From: Euborellia annulipes
Taxonomy: Eukaryota > Arthropoda > Insecta > Dermaptera > Anisolabididae
Reading direction: 5' to 3'
NCBI GenBank assembly: GCA_023213315.1
Contig: JAKCPI010026338.1
Span: 51,836-115,835, forward strand
DNA length: 64,000 nucleotides
Each line of letters begins with the position of its first letter. Position 1 is the stretch's first letter. The translations under genes and the position numbers were made by a program. Shown one piece after another: positions 33,730 through 45,160 of this stretch. The notes beneath the pieces were generated by a model that was not told where the DNA came from, did no database searches, and saw only the letters and a list, made by a program, of their open reading frames with translations.

Positions 33730-34008
33730 CCCTCGGGGCATGGCGTAGAGGTTAGCGTGCTAACCTCATATACCAAACGTCGCGGGTTCGGACCCCAGGC
33801 AGTCCGATGATTTTATTTAAGCCAATTGGATACCAAATGGCTTAAATAAGAATGCCTGGACCCCAAATAAATATATATTATACAAATACGAGTATCGTTT
33901 AAAGTCTTAAATGGCCTAAGTTGCCGAAAAGACTGTGTGTATGTATGTGTGAATGTGAGTGTGAATGGGAAAAAAGTGTGTGTTTAAAAAAAAAAAAAAA
34001 AAAAAAAA
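33730..34008 (+). mobile_element. Full-length family S SINE with 12-bp duplication
   Basis: CCCTCGGGGCATGGCGTAGA (A-box), CGGGTTCGGACCCCAGGCAG (B-box), the palindrome with TTGGATACCAA, TTAAATGGCCTAAGTTGCCG, a (TGTG/GAGTGTGA) tail and poly-A. AATATTTTCTTG flanks both ends (33718-33729, 34009-34020), as expected for LINE-driven insertion. The best reference copy. Confidence 0.9.
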
Positions 34009-34049
34009 AATATTTTCTTGATAATTCAAAAAAATTTTAAATTTAGGTT

Positions 34050-34281
34050 TTTTTTTTTTTTTTTTTAATAACAAAAACATTCACTCTTTTTTTCTCATTC
34101 ACACTCACACTCACACACACATTCACACAGTCTTTTCGGCAACTTAGGCCATATAAGACTTTGACGATAACCGTTGTAATATATATTATCTATTAGGGGT
34201 TCAGGCATTTCTATTTAAGCCATCTGGTATCCAAATGGCTTAAATAAAATCATCGGACTGCCTGGGTCCGAACCCGCGACG
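34050..34281 (-). mobile_element. 5'-truncated family S SINE with 13-bp duplication
   Basis: Opposite orientation to its neighbour 40 bp away. Poly-T start; ends inside the B-box side (GAACCCGCGACG). TTAAATTTAGGTT lies on both sides. The 5' truncation shows it was reverse-transcribed. Confidence 0.85.
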
Positions 34282-34460
34282 TTAAATTTAGGTTATAGAC
34301 CTATATAGCTCGTAAAAAATTTAAATTGGCTATTTGAACTTAAAATAGTCACTAAAAGGGCATTTATAGATGAAATAGTCACCAAAACCCATTTTATTTT
34401 TAAAATAAAATTTTTAAAATTTACATGTAGGCCTTGCGTATTTTGTATAAGTGTATATTT

Positions 34461-34650
34461 TTACTTTGTCTTACCTCTATATGTAATATTGCGATTGTGT
34501 CAAAAATTCGATGTCGAGGATGGTGGTGGAAATACTCGTTTTGAGGGTCCCTAATTTCAGCAAAGTGGGTCCCTCAAAATGGTCTGACGGGATGTGTGTT
34601 CAAATCAATTTGGATATAAAAAAAAAACAGTACAGAATTCAACTTTAAAT
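34461..34650 (-). mobile_element. Diverged family H 3' fragment
   Basis: TTTACTTTGTCTTACCTC, TCAAAAATTCGATGTCGAGG and CGTTTTGAGGGTCCC are recognisable with many changes; the rest is lost. Confidence 0.6.
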
Positions 34651-34718
34651 TACCGAGGTAAATTACCCCCTGGACCCCCCGCCAGCTGACTCGGGCCCGC
34701 CTACAACGGACCCTCGCC

Positions 34719-34725
<7 letters not shown>

Positions 34726-34749
<24 letters not shown>

Positions 34750-34910
34750 TTTAAGGTCTTTTTCGGCATCTAAGGCCATTTAGACCCCATCCCTATTTAT
34801 TTCAAATGATTTGTAGCCAAATCAAATGAAATAAATTTTTCTCGCTTGGGACGGGAAGCGAACCCGGGACTCCGGTGCGAGAAGCTGATGTCTTCCCACT
34901 GAGGCCTTTT
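34726..34910 (-). mobile_element. Second tRNA-derived SINE family
   Basis: On the plus strand: poly-T, TCTTTTTCGGCATCTAAGGC, TCAAATGATTTGTAGCC, then GAACCCGGGACTCCGGTGCG and CTTCCCACTGAGGCC. The minus strand head has CAGTGGGAAGACATCAGC (A-box-like) and CGGGTTCGCTTCCCG (B-box). Its tail region resembles family S, suggesting a shared LINE partner. A fragment of a related SINE lies at about 35280-35385. Confidence 0.65.
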
Positions 34911-35605
34911 CTTCTTAATTATGAAAAGAAAATTATTATTATTCCATTCCAATTCAGTGCCTGCTTGAGGATTTGTTTACATTCATGGAATACACAAATA
35001 AAAAGAATACATAAATATTTCTCAATACATTTCCTATGGGAGAAATCGTAACTTTAAAAATTAATCACTCAAAAAGTTATAGGAATTTCGGGATGAAAAT
35101 AATTTTCCTGTAGTCCCGAGAAGGTCCTCTTTATGCATATAAAATTTCATTTCAAATTCCAACGGGAAGTTACCTAAATAGAGCTTGACAGACAGACGGA
35201 CATTAGCGAATTATATATATAGATGTTAATGACGTTATATATGATGCAATATCATAGGAAGCCCCTGGATCAGAGTACCGTGATAGAATTTTTGCCTCTG
35301 TACCAGGTCAGGGGTTCACATCCAGTCTGCATCATGCGACAAAAATTTATTTCAATTGAAGTGGCTACAAATTAACAGAATGAAATAGAGACGTAAATGG
35401 CTTCTGATGCCAAAAAAAACACATAGGAAAGTGGAGGGGGAGATATAATAGACTTGAATAAAAAGTTGAGAAACGCTGTTTTTAATTATTCATTACATTT
35501 AATTCTTGTTTTGTTTGTATTCTTAAAATTTATAATTTATTATAATTAATTTATCCTAAAATTTGAACATTAAAGTATAACGCTATTTCAAAATTTCTTT
35601 AAGGA

Positions 35606-36170
35606 GGGCCGACCCGACTGCCCTTCCTTTTAAGTTGGACCCGACGGGTCTGGTCAAGGCCTGCCTCTACACGCACCATCCGGTCAGGCCAACTACGAGC
35701 ACCACCAACCAGATCAGTCTCGGATAAGTGCTTGAAGTCTGAAGTGGTCTTTTAGGGGAAATGGCTCCTTATCTCTCTCAAATGTCAAAAAACAAGTGTA
35801 GCTATGATTCCCATAATAATTCATTAAAACATTCATTTCTCCTGTCCCTGTTACAATAGTGCGTGTACTCTATGCCCCAAAGACATCGGCACTCTCTCCA
35901 AAAATCCACAATTACAGATTGTTCAGCTTCCTGAACAGTAGCCATAGCGTCGAATATATAACTGATAAATGCAGTCTGAAAGGGAAGTCAGGCCAATCGT
36001 GCTAGACACGTCCTGAATATCAGGGAAGGAAGTTGAGCGGTTTGACCGTTGGATTGTTCGCCCGACCCGACTTCCAACTTCACAAGCCCGACAGATTGGG
36101 TGATCCAACCGGCCTATACACGTCCCAACCGTAGGGGCCTAACAAGTTTGCCCTGGCTGGCCTTTCTCAA
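35606..36170. other. GC-richer insertion, unidentified
   Basis: This block (GGGCCGACCCGACTGCCC ... GCCCTGGCTGGCC) interrupts a 3'-flank sequence that is continuous near 29880 (CAAAATTTGTTTAGCC ... TTAAACTCTAAAAGTAGG), so it is an insertion. The ends are only loosely inverted. Open frames are under 65 codons and match nothing I recognise. Confidence 0.4.
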
Positions 36171-36931
36171 AAAAATGTTAAACTCTAAAAGTAGGAAATT
36201 AAAATTATGTTTGTTGAAGTTTTGAGTCACTCATCAATGAGTTAAAAAATCAGCAGCCATATTTAATATAATTGGGAGAAAATTTTTAAGACAGACAACG
36301 CAAAACAATCTAGAGCTAAGCTATTGGGCAATATAGTGAAACAGTGACGTCATTTCAGTTTTGCTTGGGGGGAGGCAAAATTTTTTTTTACTTCCTGTGC
36401 TAAGCTTACTTAATTTATATCATATAACCATATATGGACCCTGTTATGCAATGGTGTGTCAAAGACCAAACATCGAGTTTTGAGAAAATCAACAATAAAG
36501 TTTTTTGTTTACATTGGATTCTATATAATTTTTCTTGTCAATTGTGCAAGTAACATTTAATATAAATTTTTTTAGGACATATTTCATAAAAAATACTATT
36601 AATTAAAGCATTTGAAACAATATACCGTGCTTAACTCAATTTTGAATTTTTTGGTCTTTGACACACCATTGCATAACAGGGTCCATATATACTTCTACAT
36701 TTTTATCTATACCGTCTTCTATACTTATTTATAAAGAAAAGGTGTGAGTTTGTTTGTATTTTGGGACAAGCTGATTGTGAGTATTAAGTATTTTCTTCCA
36801 AAACCTTAGGGAGGGGGAAAATGCCTCCTCCTCTTCTCAAATGACGTCCCTGTAGTGAAAAGCTAGAGCACTAAATAAAAATAATAAAATTTCAGATATT
36901 CTCTACCTATCGTCATAAGCCTCTATTTATA

Positions 36932-39900
36932 TTATCCAAGTCTATACAGTCTCGAACGATTAATTGTAATAACTAAAAATCCTTCAGCTAATGTTTTATT
37001 ATCTTTATAAAGAAAAAACTCAAATTTATAAGTTCTTGCAAGAACAGGTACTTGAGGTAAATATTCATCTTTCATACAATCAAATCCACTTGATTGATAA
37101 TAACCCTGAAAAAAATGAAATATTTTTATTCACTTGTCTTAATAAGATTTACAATTTTAAAACATTTGTTAATCATTTAACAAATAACACTGTGCTACAA
37201 GAAAAAAAGCCCCAAGAAAATTCCTTCAGATTCTTAAGTAAAATGAACTCCTGAATCCAAATATGACCTTCGTTTTCCCCCAGCACGTACCGTTTTCGGG
37301 GGTAGCCCCCTACTTATTTCCACCCCTTTTCGTTAATTATAGGGCCAGGAAAAAAATTTGGAGAGATGAAAAGGAATATTTTAGCCTTAAAATTTCTTCA
37401 GAAGGTCTAGAGAAGTGAAAAGTTAAAAAACATTAACATTTGTATCCAAGGGGGGATGTGGGGGGAGGGTTTTGTCGCTTAAAATGCAAAAAAATCATTA
37501 AAAATGATCGATTTTTTCCGATTTTTCCCAATTTTTTCACTGATTTTCTACATATTCCAGCTGACAGACCCACCTCACCCTTCCTTAAACATCCTTCAAC
37601 TAAAAAAAAAATATATAGGACAAAGCGGGTGGGGTGTGAGCGATTCCGAAGCCCTTGCAAGAAGAATTTTTTTCAATTATTGACAAGAAATAATTTCGAC
37701 CCCTTTAGATAAAATATGGAAATATTGAAAGACATAGAAGAATCCGTATATTTAAGTTTAAATTTGTAAAGATCAGCCCAAAAAAAATGAAAGTTAGCCG
37801 CATATTTGCCAATTTGACCAACTGAGCTGTGAATCTTCCATCTTCTTGCAAGGGCTTCGGAATCGCCCCCACCCCACCCGCTTTATCCTATATATTGTTT
37901 TTTAATTGAGAGATGTTTAAGGAAGGGTGAGGTGGGTCTGTCCGCCTGAATATGTAGAAAATCAGTGAAAAAATTGTGAAAAATCAGAAAAAATCGATCA
38001 TTTTTAATGATTTTTTTGCATTTTAAGGGACAAAATCCTCCCCCCACATCCCCCCCTTGGAACCAAATGCTTTGGTTTTTAACTTTTCCCTTCTCTAGAC
38101 CTTCTGTTGAAATGTTAAGGCTAAAATATTCCTTTTCATCCCTCCAAATTTTTTTCGTGGCCCTATAATTAACGAAAAGGGGTGGAAATAAGTAGGGGGC
38201 TCCCCCCCCGAAAACGGTACGTGGTGGGGGAAAACGAAGGTCATATTTGGATTCAGGAGGTCATTTTACTTAAGAATCTGAAGGAATTTTCTCGGGGCCA
38301 GAAAAATAGTTTCATTTTGTAGCACAGTGTAATTAAAAATAAAGAATGTGGATTTGGTGATGTGATGTTCTCTATAGTGCGTGGGTACCTGGATACCAAA
38401 TGGCTTAAATAGAAATGCCTGGGCCCCCAATAGATAGTATACTGTATATAGTAACGGTTATCGTCAAAGTCTTAAATGGCCTGAGTTGCGGAAAAGACTA
38501 TGTGCATGTGTGTGAGTGTAAGTGTGAATACAGAAAAAATTATTGTATAAAAATATTTTGTAACAATGTTCAAATCCACTTTTAGGTCAAAGTCGTTGTA
38601 GATAAGTATGTCAATTGTTTGTTTTTTTTAATTACTCAGTAAGATATGAATATTAAGAATATGAAAGAAAAACTGTTTTTTTGAGCAATTCCATATTATT
38701 ATTAGCCAAAACTATATTAATTTATAAAATTTAAACAAAGTAAATCCATTGTAAAAGCATTAAAAGAACATAAATGGTCATTTTATGTTTCTCCAGATCC
38801 AACAGATCCTTAATTAATACTGTGTTTTTGGTAGCCAGTGGCGTAGCTAGGGGGAGAGGTTCTCCCGAAAAACTAGCAGGTTGAAATTTGATATTTAAGT
38901 TAGGTACCCCCCCCCCCCCCGGCATTTAACACGAAGCTTTTGAACAAAATCGACCAAATAGTACTTTAGTACTTTACTGATGCACTTTTTCAGTTTTTTT
39001 TCGATTTTCTCTAAATTTGCTCCAACGATTGCGATTGAATTTCAAAAATCAATTATTTTTTAGATTCTCTTTAAAATGTATATTCTCATTTTGTGATTGA
39101 AATCTTCTGAAGACCACTTTTAATTAATATATTATATTAATATACATATATGGGGTCCAGGCATTCTTATTTAAGCCATTTGGTATCCAATTGGCTTAAA
39201 TAAAATCATCGGACTACCTGGGGTCCGAACCCGCGACGTTTGGTATACGAAGTTAGCTCGCTAACCTCTACACCAAGCCCCGAGGGCTTGTCATACTTAT
39301 AAATTTTACATCTTGAAAATCGAATGTACTGTACTGTCGGAAACTAAATACATGTCGACACAAAAAATCTGGTGTGACAAGCACAGTACACTACTTTCGA
39401 TTACCGAAGATAAGAGAAAGTTGTGTGCTGTGCGCCAGTCACACCATATTTTTTACTAATGGCTTCCTAAGAAATATTGAATAGAAGTGTCTTTCAAACA
39501 ACTTTTAGAGCAAAATAAGAATATACATTATAAAGATCATCTAAAAAATAGTTGATTTATGAATTTTAAACAAAATTGTCAGAGCTAATTTTGAGAAACT
39601 CGATAAAGGCTAAAAAAGTACTAGTACTCTTTGGCCGATTTTGTTCAAAAGCTTCGTGTCAAATGCCAGAGAGGTTCCTAACTTAAATATCAAATTTCAA
39701 CTTGCTAGTTTTTCCGGAGCACCTCCCCACCGCCCTCCCCCTAGCTACGCCATTGGCTACCACAAACACAGTATAATTAAGGATCTGTTGGATCTGGAGA
39801 AACATAAAATGACCATTTATGTTCTTTTAATGCTTTTACAATGTATTTCATTGACATACTTTTCTACAACGACTTTGACCTAAAAGTGGATTTGAACATT

Positions 39901-42900
39901 GTTGCAATAATTTTCATAAAAACTTATTTCGGGTAGTTTTTTGAGGGGGTCAATATAGAAATTTATGATTAATTTATTTTTTTTCTAAATCTGCATCTCT
40001 TTTGGAATATTTGAATGCACATTTCAGCTTGATATGTTGAAAACAAAGGTAGTTATGATTTATTTTCTAAAAAATATCACTTCAACTAGGACTCTTGGAA
40101 AGGATTCCCAAGCTCATTTTTTCAATCTCTAAGATTTTTTTTCCCAAAGTATTAGGAATATTGTAATATAATTTTGGATTCTTACTAAAGATGGTTAAAG
40201 CAACAAATAAAAAAAAATTTCGTCCAAATCTGAGACGGTGGGTTAAATGGCTGGATGATTTGACATGGAATGACCCTGGAGTGAGACATGTCAATTAAAA
40301 AAGAAAGAAGTACCTTTTTAACCGGACACATTAGTGGAAGTCCAATTACTTTTGCAAAATGTGGGTAGACATACTTTTCATTTTTAATCATATTACAACA
40401 ATTCATTCTTTTAAATTTAATAAATATTGGCGCCCATTTGCCCTTTCTTTTTACTTTAGACTTCATTTCACACTAGAAATAAAGAAATTATTCATTCATA
40501 AAATATCTAGATATAGGCCTACATGTAAATTAAGGATGGTCCTTAGCAATAAGTATGGCTCTCCCAAAGTTAAAAATTACCTGCTCCCAATTCCGAATCC
40601 TGTTCCAATCAACAAATAAAAGGGGTGAGAGAAATTTCAACTCAATCGGACAATTTATTGGGGTCCCTCAAACGCCTTGAATTTAGACTATACTGTAGTA
40701 TACACCAAGGATGGCCACACTTGGTGATACTTATTGTTAGAGCCGTATTGAAAAATCATAACTACCTAGGCATTTTATTTTTTCCTATTTACAGAAATAG
40801 ATGTGGATCGGACAGGTAACCTCTGTAATTGTTTGAAAACATTTTGAACCAAATTTCTTCAAGGTAATTCAAACAATTTATGAAATACACAGTGCGGAAA
40901 AAGTTCATGGATTATTTTTGAACGTTTGTTAATAAAATTAAATTTTTCTAAATGTACTGATATTTATATTATTTGATTCGTTATTTAATTCTCTTTTGAA
41001 TGGCATAAAACATGTTTGAAAAAGTTTTGTTTTCATATGTCCAGAGATCGCCAAAAACATTTGTGCAGCAATTATTTCCTTACATACCCGTCAGTTTGAG
41101 ATTGTTCGTTTTCTCGGTGTGCCAAAACAAACGGGGTCTGATGTGATCTTATGTTTTAAGGAGTCTGGCAACACCAAGAACCGTTCTCGGAGCACACCGT
41201 CAACAGTACATGCAACCGAAAATTGATCCCTGATTAGATTAGGCTAAATTCTCGTCGTTCCAGCTATCTTCTGGGTTCTCAAAAGCCAACCAAAAAGAAC
41301 AGATCGACTCACACACCCAGAAACCAACAGGATTCATCGTATGGGCCGGGTGGGGGTGTCCTCCAAAGGCAAAATCGGCCTGATTTTTGTCAAAAAAGGA
41401 ATGGAAGTTAAGGCGAACAATTTCCTTGATGACATTTTGGAGGTCGACTGACTCCTTGGGCCAAACAAGGAAGCTCGTGGCTAATCGGATAAGCTGCGGA
41501 TTACGAATCTAGAGTTGCTATACAACCCGGGTTCAAATCCCACTTGCCGTGAAAATTCTCAAATGTCAATGTCTCCTCCGTCTCTCTGTAATTGGAGTTA
41601 ATCCCTGTTGAGAGATGGGAAAAAAATAACTACCCGGATCATCAGTGGATTTCATCAGCCTTTCCACAGGATTCAGCATCGACCCATCGAGTAAAAACAA
41701 CACAGAACTTTTGCAAAGCTCATTTTCTTGACTTAATTAGCGCTCAGAAAAGGCCATGCTACTCACCCGATTTGAACCCGTTGGACTTTACCATCTTGGA
41801 AAAGGAGTGGGACGAAATCAACGAAATTGCGGTGCGCACCGCGTTTGACTATTTTCACGACTCAAGCCCTGTATCAGTGTAAATGGAGGTATTTTTAAAA
41901 CAACCCTTTCTAAATAAAATTTTATGATTTTTCCTTTATTATTTATGCAATTTGTTTTTTTTTTTTTTTTAATTTTTATAAAAAAAACATTCACACTTTT
42001 TTCTCATTCACACAGTCTTTTCGGCAACTTAAGCCATTTAAGACTTTTAACGATACTCGTATATGTTTAATATGTCTATTGGGTGTCCAGGTATTTCTAT
42101 TTAAGCCATTTGGTATCCAAATGTCTTAAATAAAATCATCGGACTGCCTGGGGTCCGAACCTGCGACGTTCGGTATAGGAGGTAGGCACGATATCTACTA
42201 CGCCAAGCTCCGAGGGCATGCAATTTGTTGTTTGTGTTGAAGAAAATTTATGGTAATAATTTTGCTTTTAAAAGTCCTGGAACTTTTTCCGCACCCTGTT
42301 TTCATTTCGTGTTTTTTTGAGGCCATGAGGAAGGTGTAGACTTTCTGCTATCGGACAAATGATAATTAAATTAATTAAAGCTTACTTTAATTTTCATTAC
42401 TATTGTCAACAAGAATTATATAAATAAAACCAGTGGCAAAGCCCGACAAAGGCTGCGCCCTCTGGAGCCCCTTGCTCGCCTTCGACGAAAAAATGCATCA
42501 AATTTATTCTTGCTCACTGTTTGGAAATGTTACAATTGCTTGCCCTCTGACTCCACTTCCTCTGACTCTGGCAAAACAGCGAGAGAGGTTTCATACACCG
42601 GAGTTGAATGGTTAGCGCTTTATATATAGTAATGATGATAAGTAGAAAAAAATATAATTTTTCTGAAAATCGAATATTTTAAAACTCCAAGGTGGAATCG
42701 GGGCCCCCTCGCAGTTGTTCGATGGAGCTAAAATTTTCAACTTTTTTTTTCTATTGAAACAAGATAAGAGGTAGGGAGTTTAATTTTTATAAACTAAGGA
42801 CCACCCCAATGTAAATATTATTTATTTCGGAGGTGTAAAATGGTTGTTATAATCATGTTATTGTATATTACTTTAAAAACATGCGGCAATAACAACATTA

Positions 42901-43387
42901 CAAATTATTACATTATTTAAATTATCTCACTTATAAATAATCTGGAAATCAAATCTCCATCTATAAGGTTGAAAAAAAGTGCCTGATGTGTTGTTAGTAT
43001 TATACCAACAAGTCGCGGCCTAATTTTATGATTTTTATATTACAAAAACAAAGTTAAATAGACGTTAAAATTTTAGTAATTGGGGCCATAATTTGGCTTA
43101 ATTATTTTACCTCATAATTGTCAGCTTCATTTATATCTTTAAAGAGAGTGAAATTTCCACCAAAACATTGTTTTCCATCCTTATTTACTTCGACGTCTAT
43201 CAAATGCACCTCTAATACACTGGGATCATTATATACTCCCTGATAACTTACTACTTCTACATCATAAAGACTTTCCTGAAATTGATTCAAAAATTAAAAA
43301 CAAAATTTTACTTTAAATAATATTTATATTTACCGACGTAACAAAATTTAAGAAGAGAGAAAAACTAAGTAAAAATATCAATATCAT
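36932..43387 (-). CDS. Secreted ML/DUF1091-like protein, paralogue 5
   Basis: Minus-strand exons 43334-43387, 43111-43275, 40314-40472 and 36932-37105; 183 residues, all phase 0. The signal peptide is MILIFLLSFSLFLNFVTS. Exon 2 begins ESLYDVEV and has GKQCFGGNFTLFKD (Cys and sequon). Exon 3 is CEMKSKVKRKGKWAPIF with FKRMNCC, KNEK, LPLMCP. Exon 4 begins GYYQSSGFDC and ends LYRLG. Introns 2 and 3 are 2.6 and 3.2 kb, swollen by a hAT element with a nested mariner, a giant palindrome and other repeats. The splice acceptor of exon 3 is TTTCTAG rather than TTCCAG. It is the upstream-most copy of the array. Confidence 0.8.
37188..38329. mobile_element. Large foldback element (CACTGTGCTAC ends, TAA duplication)
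   Basis: Arms of about 480 bp (37188-37665, 37845-38329) are inverted with few differences. The termini are CACTGTGCTACAAG and the inverse; TAA flanks both ends. Arms include CTTCGTTTTCCCCC, TTTCGGGGG and GGGGGGATGTGGGGGGAGG-like runs. No transposase. CACT ends with a 3-bp duplication recall the palindrome at 4292, but the sequences are unrelated. It lies in intron 3 of paralogue 5. Confidence 0.75.
38386..38558 (+). mobile_element. 3' part of a family S SINE
   Basis: TACCAAATGGCTTAAATAGA, GGTTATCGTCAAAGTCTTAA and TGTGTGTGAGTGTAAGTGTG are the palindrome, body and tail; the tRNA-like head is missing. Confidence 0.75.
38565..39905. mobile_element. Composite palindrome: hAT-like ends around two family H pieces
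   Basis: ATGTTCAAATCCACTTTTAG (38568) is inverted near 39880. Inside, CAGTGGCGTAGCTAGGGGG (38837) and CCCCCTAGCTACGCCATTG (39739) are hAT-like ends. Further in are a minus family H copy (38885-39450, interrupted by a SINE at 39137-39289) and a plus fragment (39480-39710). The sequence outside the hAT-like ends is itself inverted, so the palindrome is larger than the element. Confidence 0.7.
41044..41880 (+). pseudogene. Broken mariner-like (maT/DD37-type) transposase
   Basis: Pieces in order: TRQFEIVRFLGVPKQTG, a helix-turn-helix-like stretch, TNRIHRMGRVGVSSKGKIGL (the VMVWxGVSSxGK block), KGMEVKANNFLDDILE, a SINE insertion at 41473, then FPQDSASTHRVKTTQNFCKA (QDxAPxH block), YSPDLNPLDFTILEKEWDE and a C-terminal tail ending at 41880. 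Several in-frame stops and frameshifts; inactive. Confidence 0.8.
41473..41600 (+). mobile_element. tRNA-like SINE inserted in the transposase
   Basis: GCTCGTGGCTAATCGGATAA (A-box side), then ACCCGGGTTCAAATCCCACT (B-box), then a TCTCCTCCGTCTCTCTG body. The first 30 bp also appear at 14133. It separates two parts of the mariner frame. Confidence 0.6.
41955..42222 (-). mobile_element. Family S SINE in the mariner 3' region
   Basis: Poly-T, TCTCATTCACACAGTC, TCTTTTCGGCAACTTAAGCC, palindrome TAAGCCATTTGGTATCCA, head ending CGCCAAGCTCCGAGGGC. GCAATTTG on the left (41948) recurs on the right (42221). Confidence 0.85.
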
Positions 43388-43655
43388 TTTTGTTAAAATT
43401 TTGTATAAAATACCTTCCAAAAATGTATATCCGGGATATGATAATTATTTTGAATAATAGCTTTTTATCGAGCTATTAGAATACTAATTACACACAAACG
43501 TTTTTTTATTTATTTAGTTTTTTCAAAAAATTTATTTTTTTAATAATTAACCTATAAAAAAAAAATCATAAATAGCCAGCCATGAAATTAAAATAATAAC
43601 CGCCACATGCCAGGAACTTCAAAACTAACAGATTTGAATCTCAGTTACCTGTCAC

Positions 43656-43775
43656 CAAGGGCAGATTCAAGGAGAGGGGAAAGGTGGTAATTACCCCCCC
43701 CCCCCCCGAGATTTTAGAAAAATATTTTTCTTGGAAATTAAATTTTATTTATTTTTAATTAAAAATTAATACTTA
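43656..43775 (+). mobile_element. One-ended hAT-like family B fragment
   Basis: CAAGGGCAGATTCAAGGAG starts it; a C-run and GAGATTTTAGAAAAATATTT follow, as in the family B copy at 48758. The right end is missing. Confidence 0.6.
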
Positions 43776-44097
43776 AATTATACGCCAACATGGATTTTGT
43801 ATATATATTTTTACTTTCTCTTAGCTATATATTTATGTAATATTGTGATCGTGTCAAAAATTCCAGACCACCACCAGCCGCCACCCTTAACTGCCATTCG
43901 TCATCTTGAAAACATCAAAACGATAAGTACACCTTCAATAAACATTAAATTAAAATTGATTTTTAATAATTTCAATGACTTTATAAAATCTCAACTGGAC
44001 ATTTAAACTTACGAATCTCATAAAACAAAAAATAAATAAATAATAATTAATAATAAAAAAAAAAACATTTCTTAAACTTTATATTTTTATACAATAC

Positions 44098-44600
44098 ATT
44101 TTTACTTTCTCGTACCCTATATATGAAATATATAGAGAGAGAAAGTATTGCGATCATGTCAAAAATTCGATGTCCAGATTTTGATGGATATACATGTTTT
44201 GAGGTCCCCTGAGTCCAAAAAAGTGGGTCCCGCAAATTGGTCTGTGTGTGTGTGTGTGTGTGTGTGTCTGTGTGTCTGTGTGTGTGGACCCATTTTTTTA
44301 GCATGAAGGAATTGAGCTACCGGATTGAAATTTTATATTTAACTTAGGTACCTTTGAAGAATCTCAAAATAAGCTTTTGAACAAAATCGGCCAAAAAGTA
44401 CTAGTACTTTACTGATGTACTTTTTCAGTTTTTTTTGATTTTCTCAAAATTCCCTCCAAGGATTTTTTTAAAATTCATAAATCAACTATTTTTTAGATGC
44501 TCTTTAAAATGTATATTCTCATTTTGCCGTTGAAATCTTCTGAAGACCACTTTACTCTTGTTCTTCATAGGAAAGATAGAAATGGTTGCCATGGTAACCG
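44098..44600 (-). mobile_element. Family H element with (TG)n core
   Basis: TTTACTTTCTCGTACC, TATAGAGAGAGAAAGTATTG, GATTTTGATGGATATACATG and TTTTGAGGTCCCCTGAGTCC; (TG)n at 44245-44284 replaces most of the (GTCT)n core; AGTACTAGTACTTTACTGA; ends near GGTTGCCATGGTAAC. A short fragment lies at 43806-43865. The far end of another copy (45020-45133) carries the hairpin. Confidence 0.75.
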
Positions 44601-45019
44601 AATTTAAATCTTTTCTTTTTATTAGATTAAAAATCAATTATTATTTAAATTCCCATTTTTTTAAATTTATTTGTGTCTTTAATTGTTTCAAAGAAAACAT
44701 ATATGTATTCTCTCACTTGCAAACATTATCGTCTCTCTCTACTCTTTTTAAATTCCCTTTCCACCTTATCTTCGCAAGGAACAATGTAAATTTCCTATAG
44801 GGATTTGTATGTTAATTTCGATTCAAAAGGGGGTCCCCTTTGGAACTTTTTAGGCATTTAAAATTTTTTTTTTCCAATTCTTATGAAATTTTGTATTTAT
44901 TTACGAATCTATATTGTGTATAAAATGTCCAAATATGAGATTAAAATTTTGAAAAATAACCATAGTTTATTTGAAGCAGTCAACATTTAAAATGCAAGTT
45001 TGAAACTAAGGTGCTATCG

Positions 45020-45133
45020 GAAACTAAATATATCTCGACACAAAAAATCTGGTGTGACCAGCACGGTGCGCAACTTTCTCTTACCGAAGGGTAAGAGAAA
45101 GTTGTGTGCTGTGCGCCAATCACACCAGATTCA
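45020..45133 (-). mobile_element. Terminal hairpin of a family H element
   Basis: AAAAAATCTGGTGTGACCAG ... CTTTCTCTTACCGAAGGGTA ... CAATCACACCAGATT: arms of about 42 bp with a tiny loop, preceded by GAAACTAAATATATCTCGAC. Confidence 0.8.
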
Positions 45134-45160
45134 GCCTAATAAAAAAAAGCCTCTCGACTC

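Larger units (their letters stand above)
40889..42298. mobile_element. Mariner-like element
   Basis: Inverted ends: AGTGCGGAAAAAGTTCATGG (40891) and GGAACTTTTTCCGCACCCTG (42279-42298). It encloses a broken transposase and two SINEs. Confidence 0.75.
40531..42808. mobile_element. hAT-like element (TGGTCCTTAG ends) with nested mariner
   Basis: Left end TAAGGATGGTCCTTAGC, right end CTAAGGACCACCCCA, flanked by perfect ATGTAAAT (40523-40530, 42809-42816). The empty site is visible in paralogue 4 (CATGTAAATAATATTTATTT near 31290). The interior is mostly a mariner relic and SINEs. Confidence 0.8.

Noticed and set aside
42433..42615. 60-codon frame in the hAT element
   Set aside because: No domain, no splice support, inside a transposon interior.
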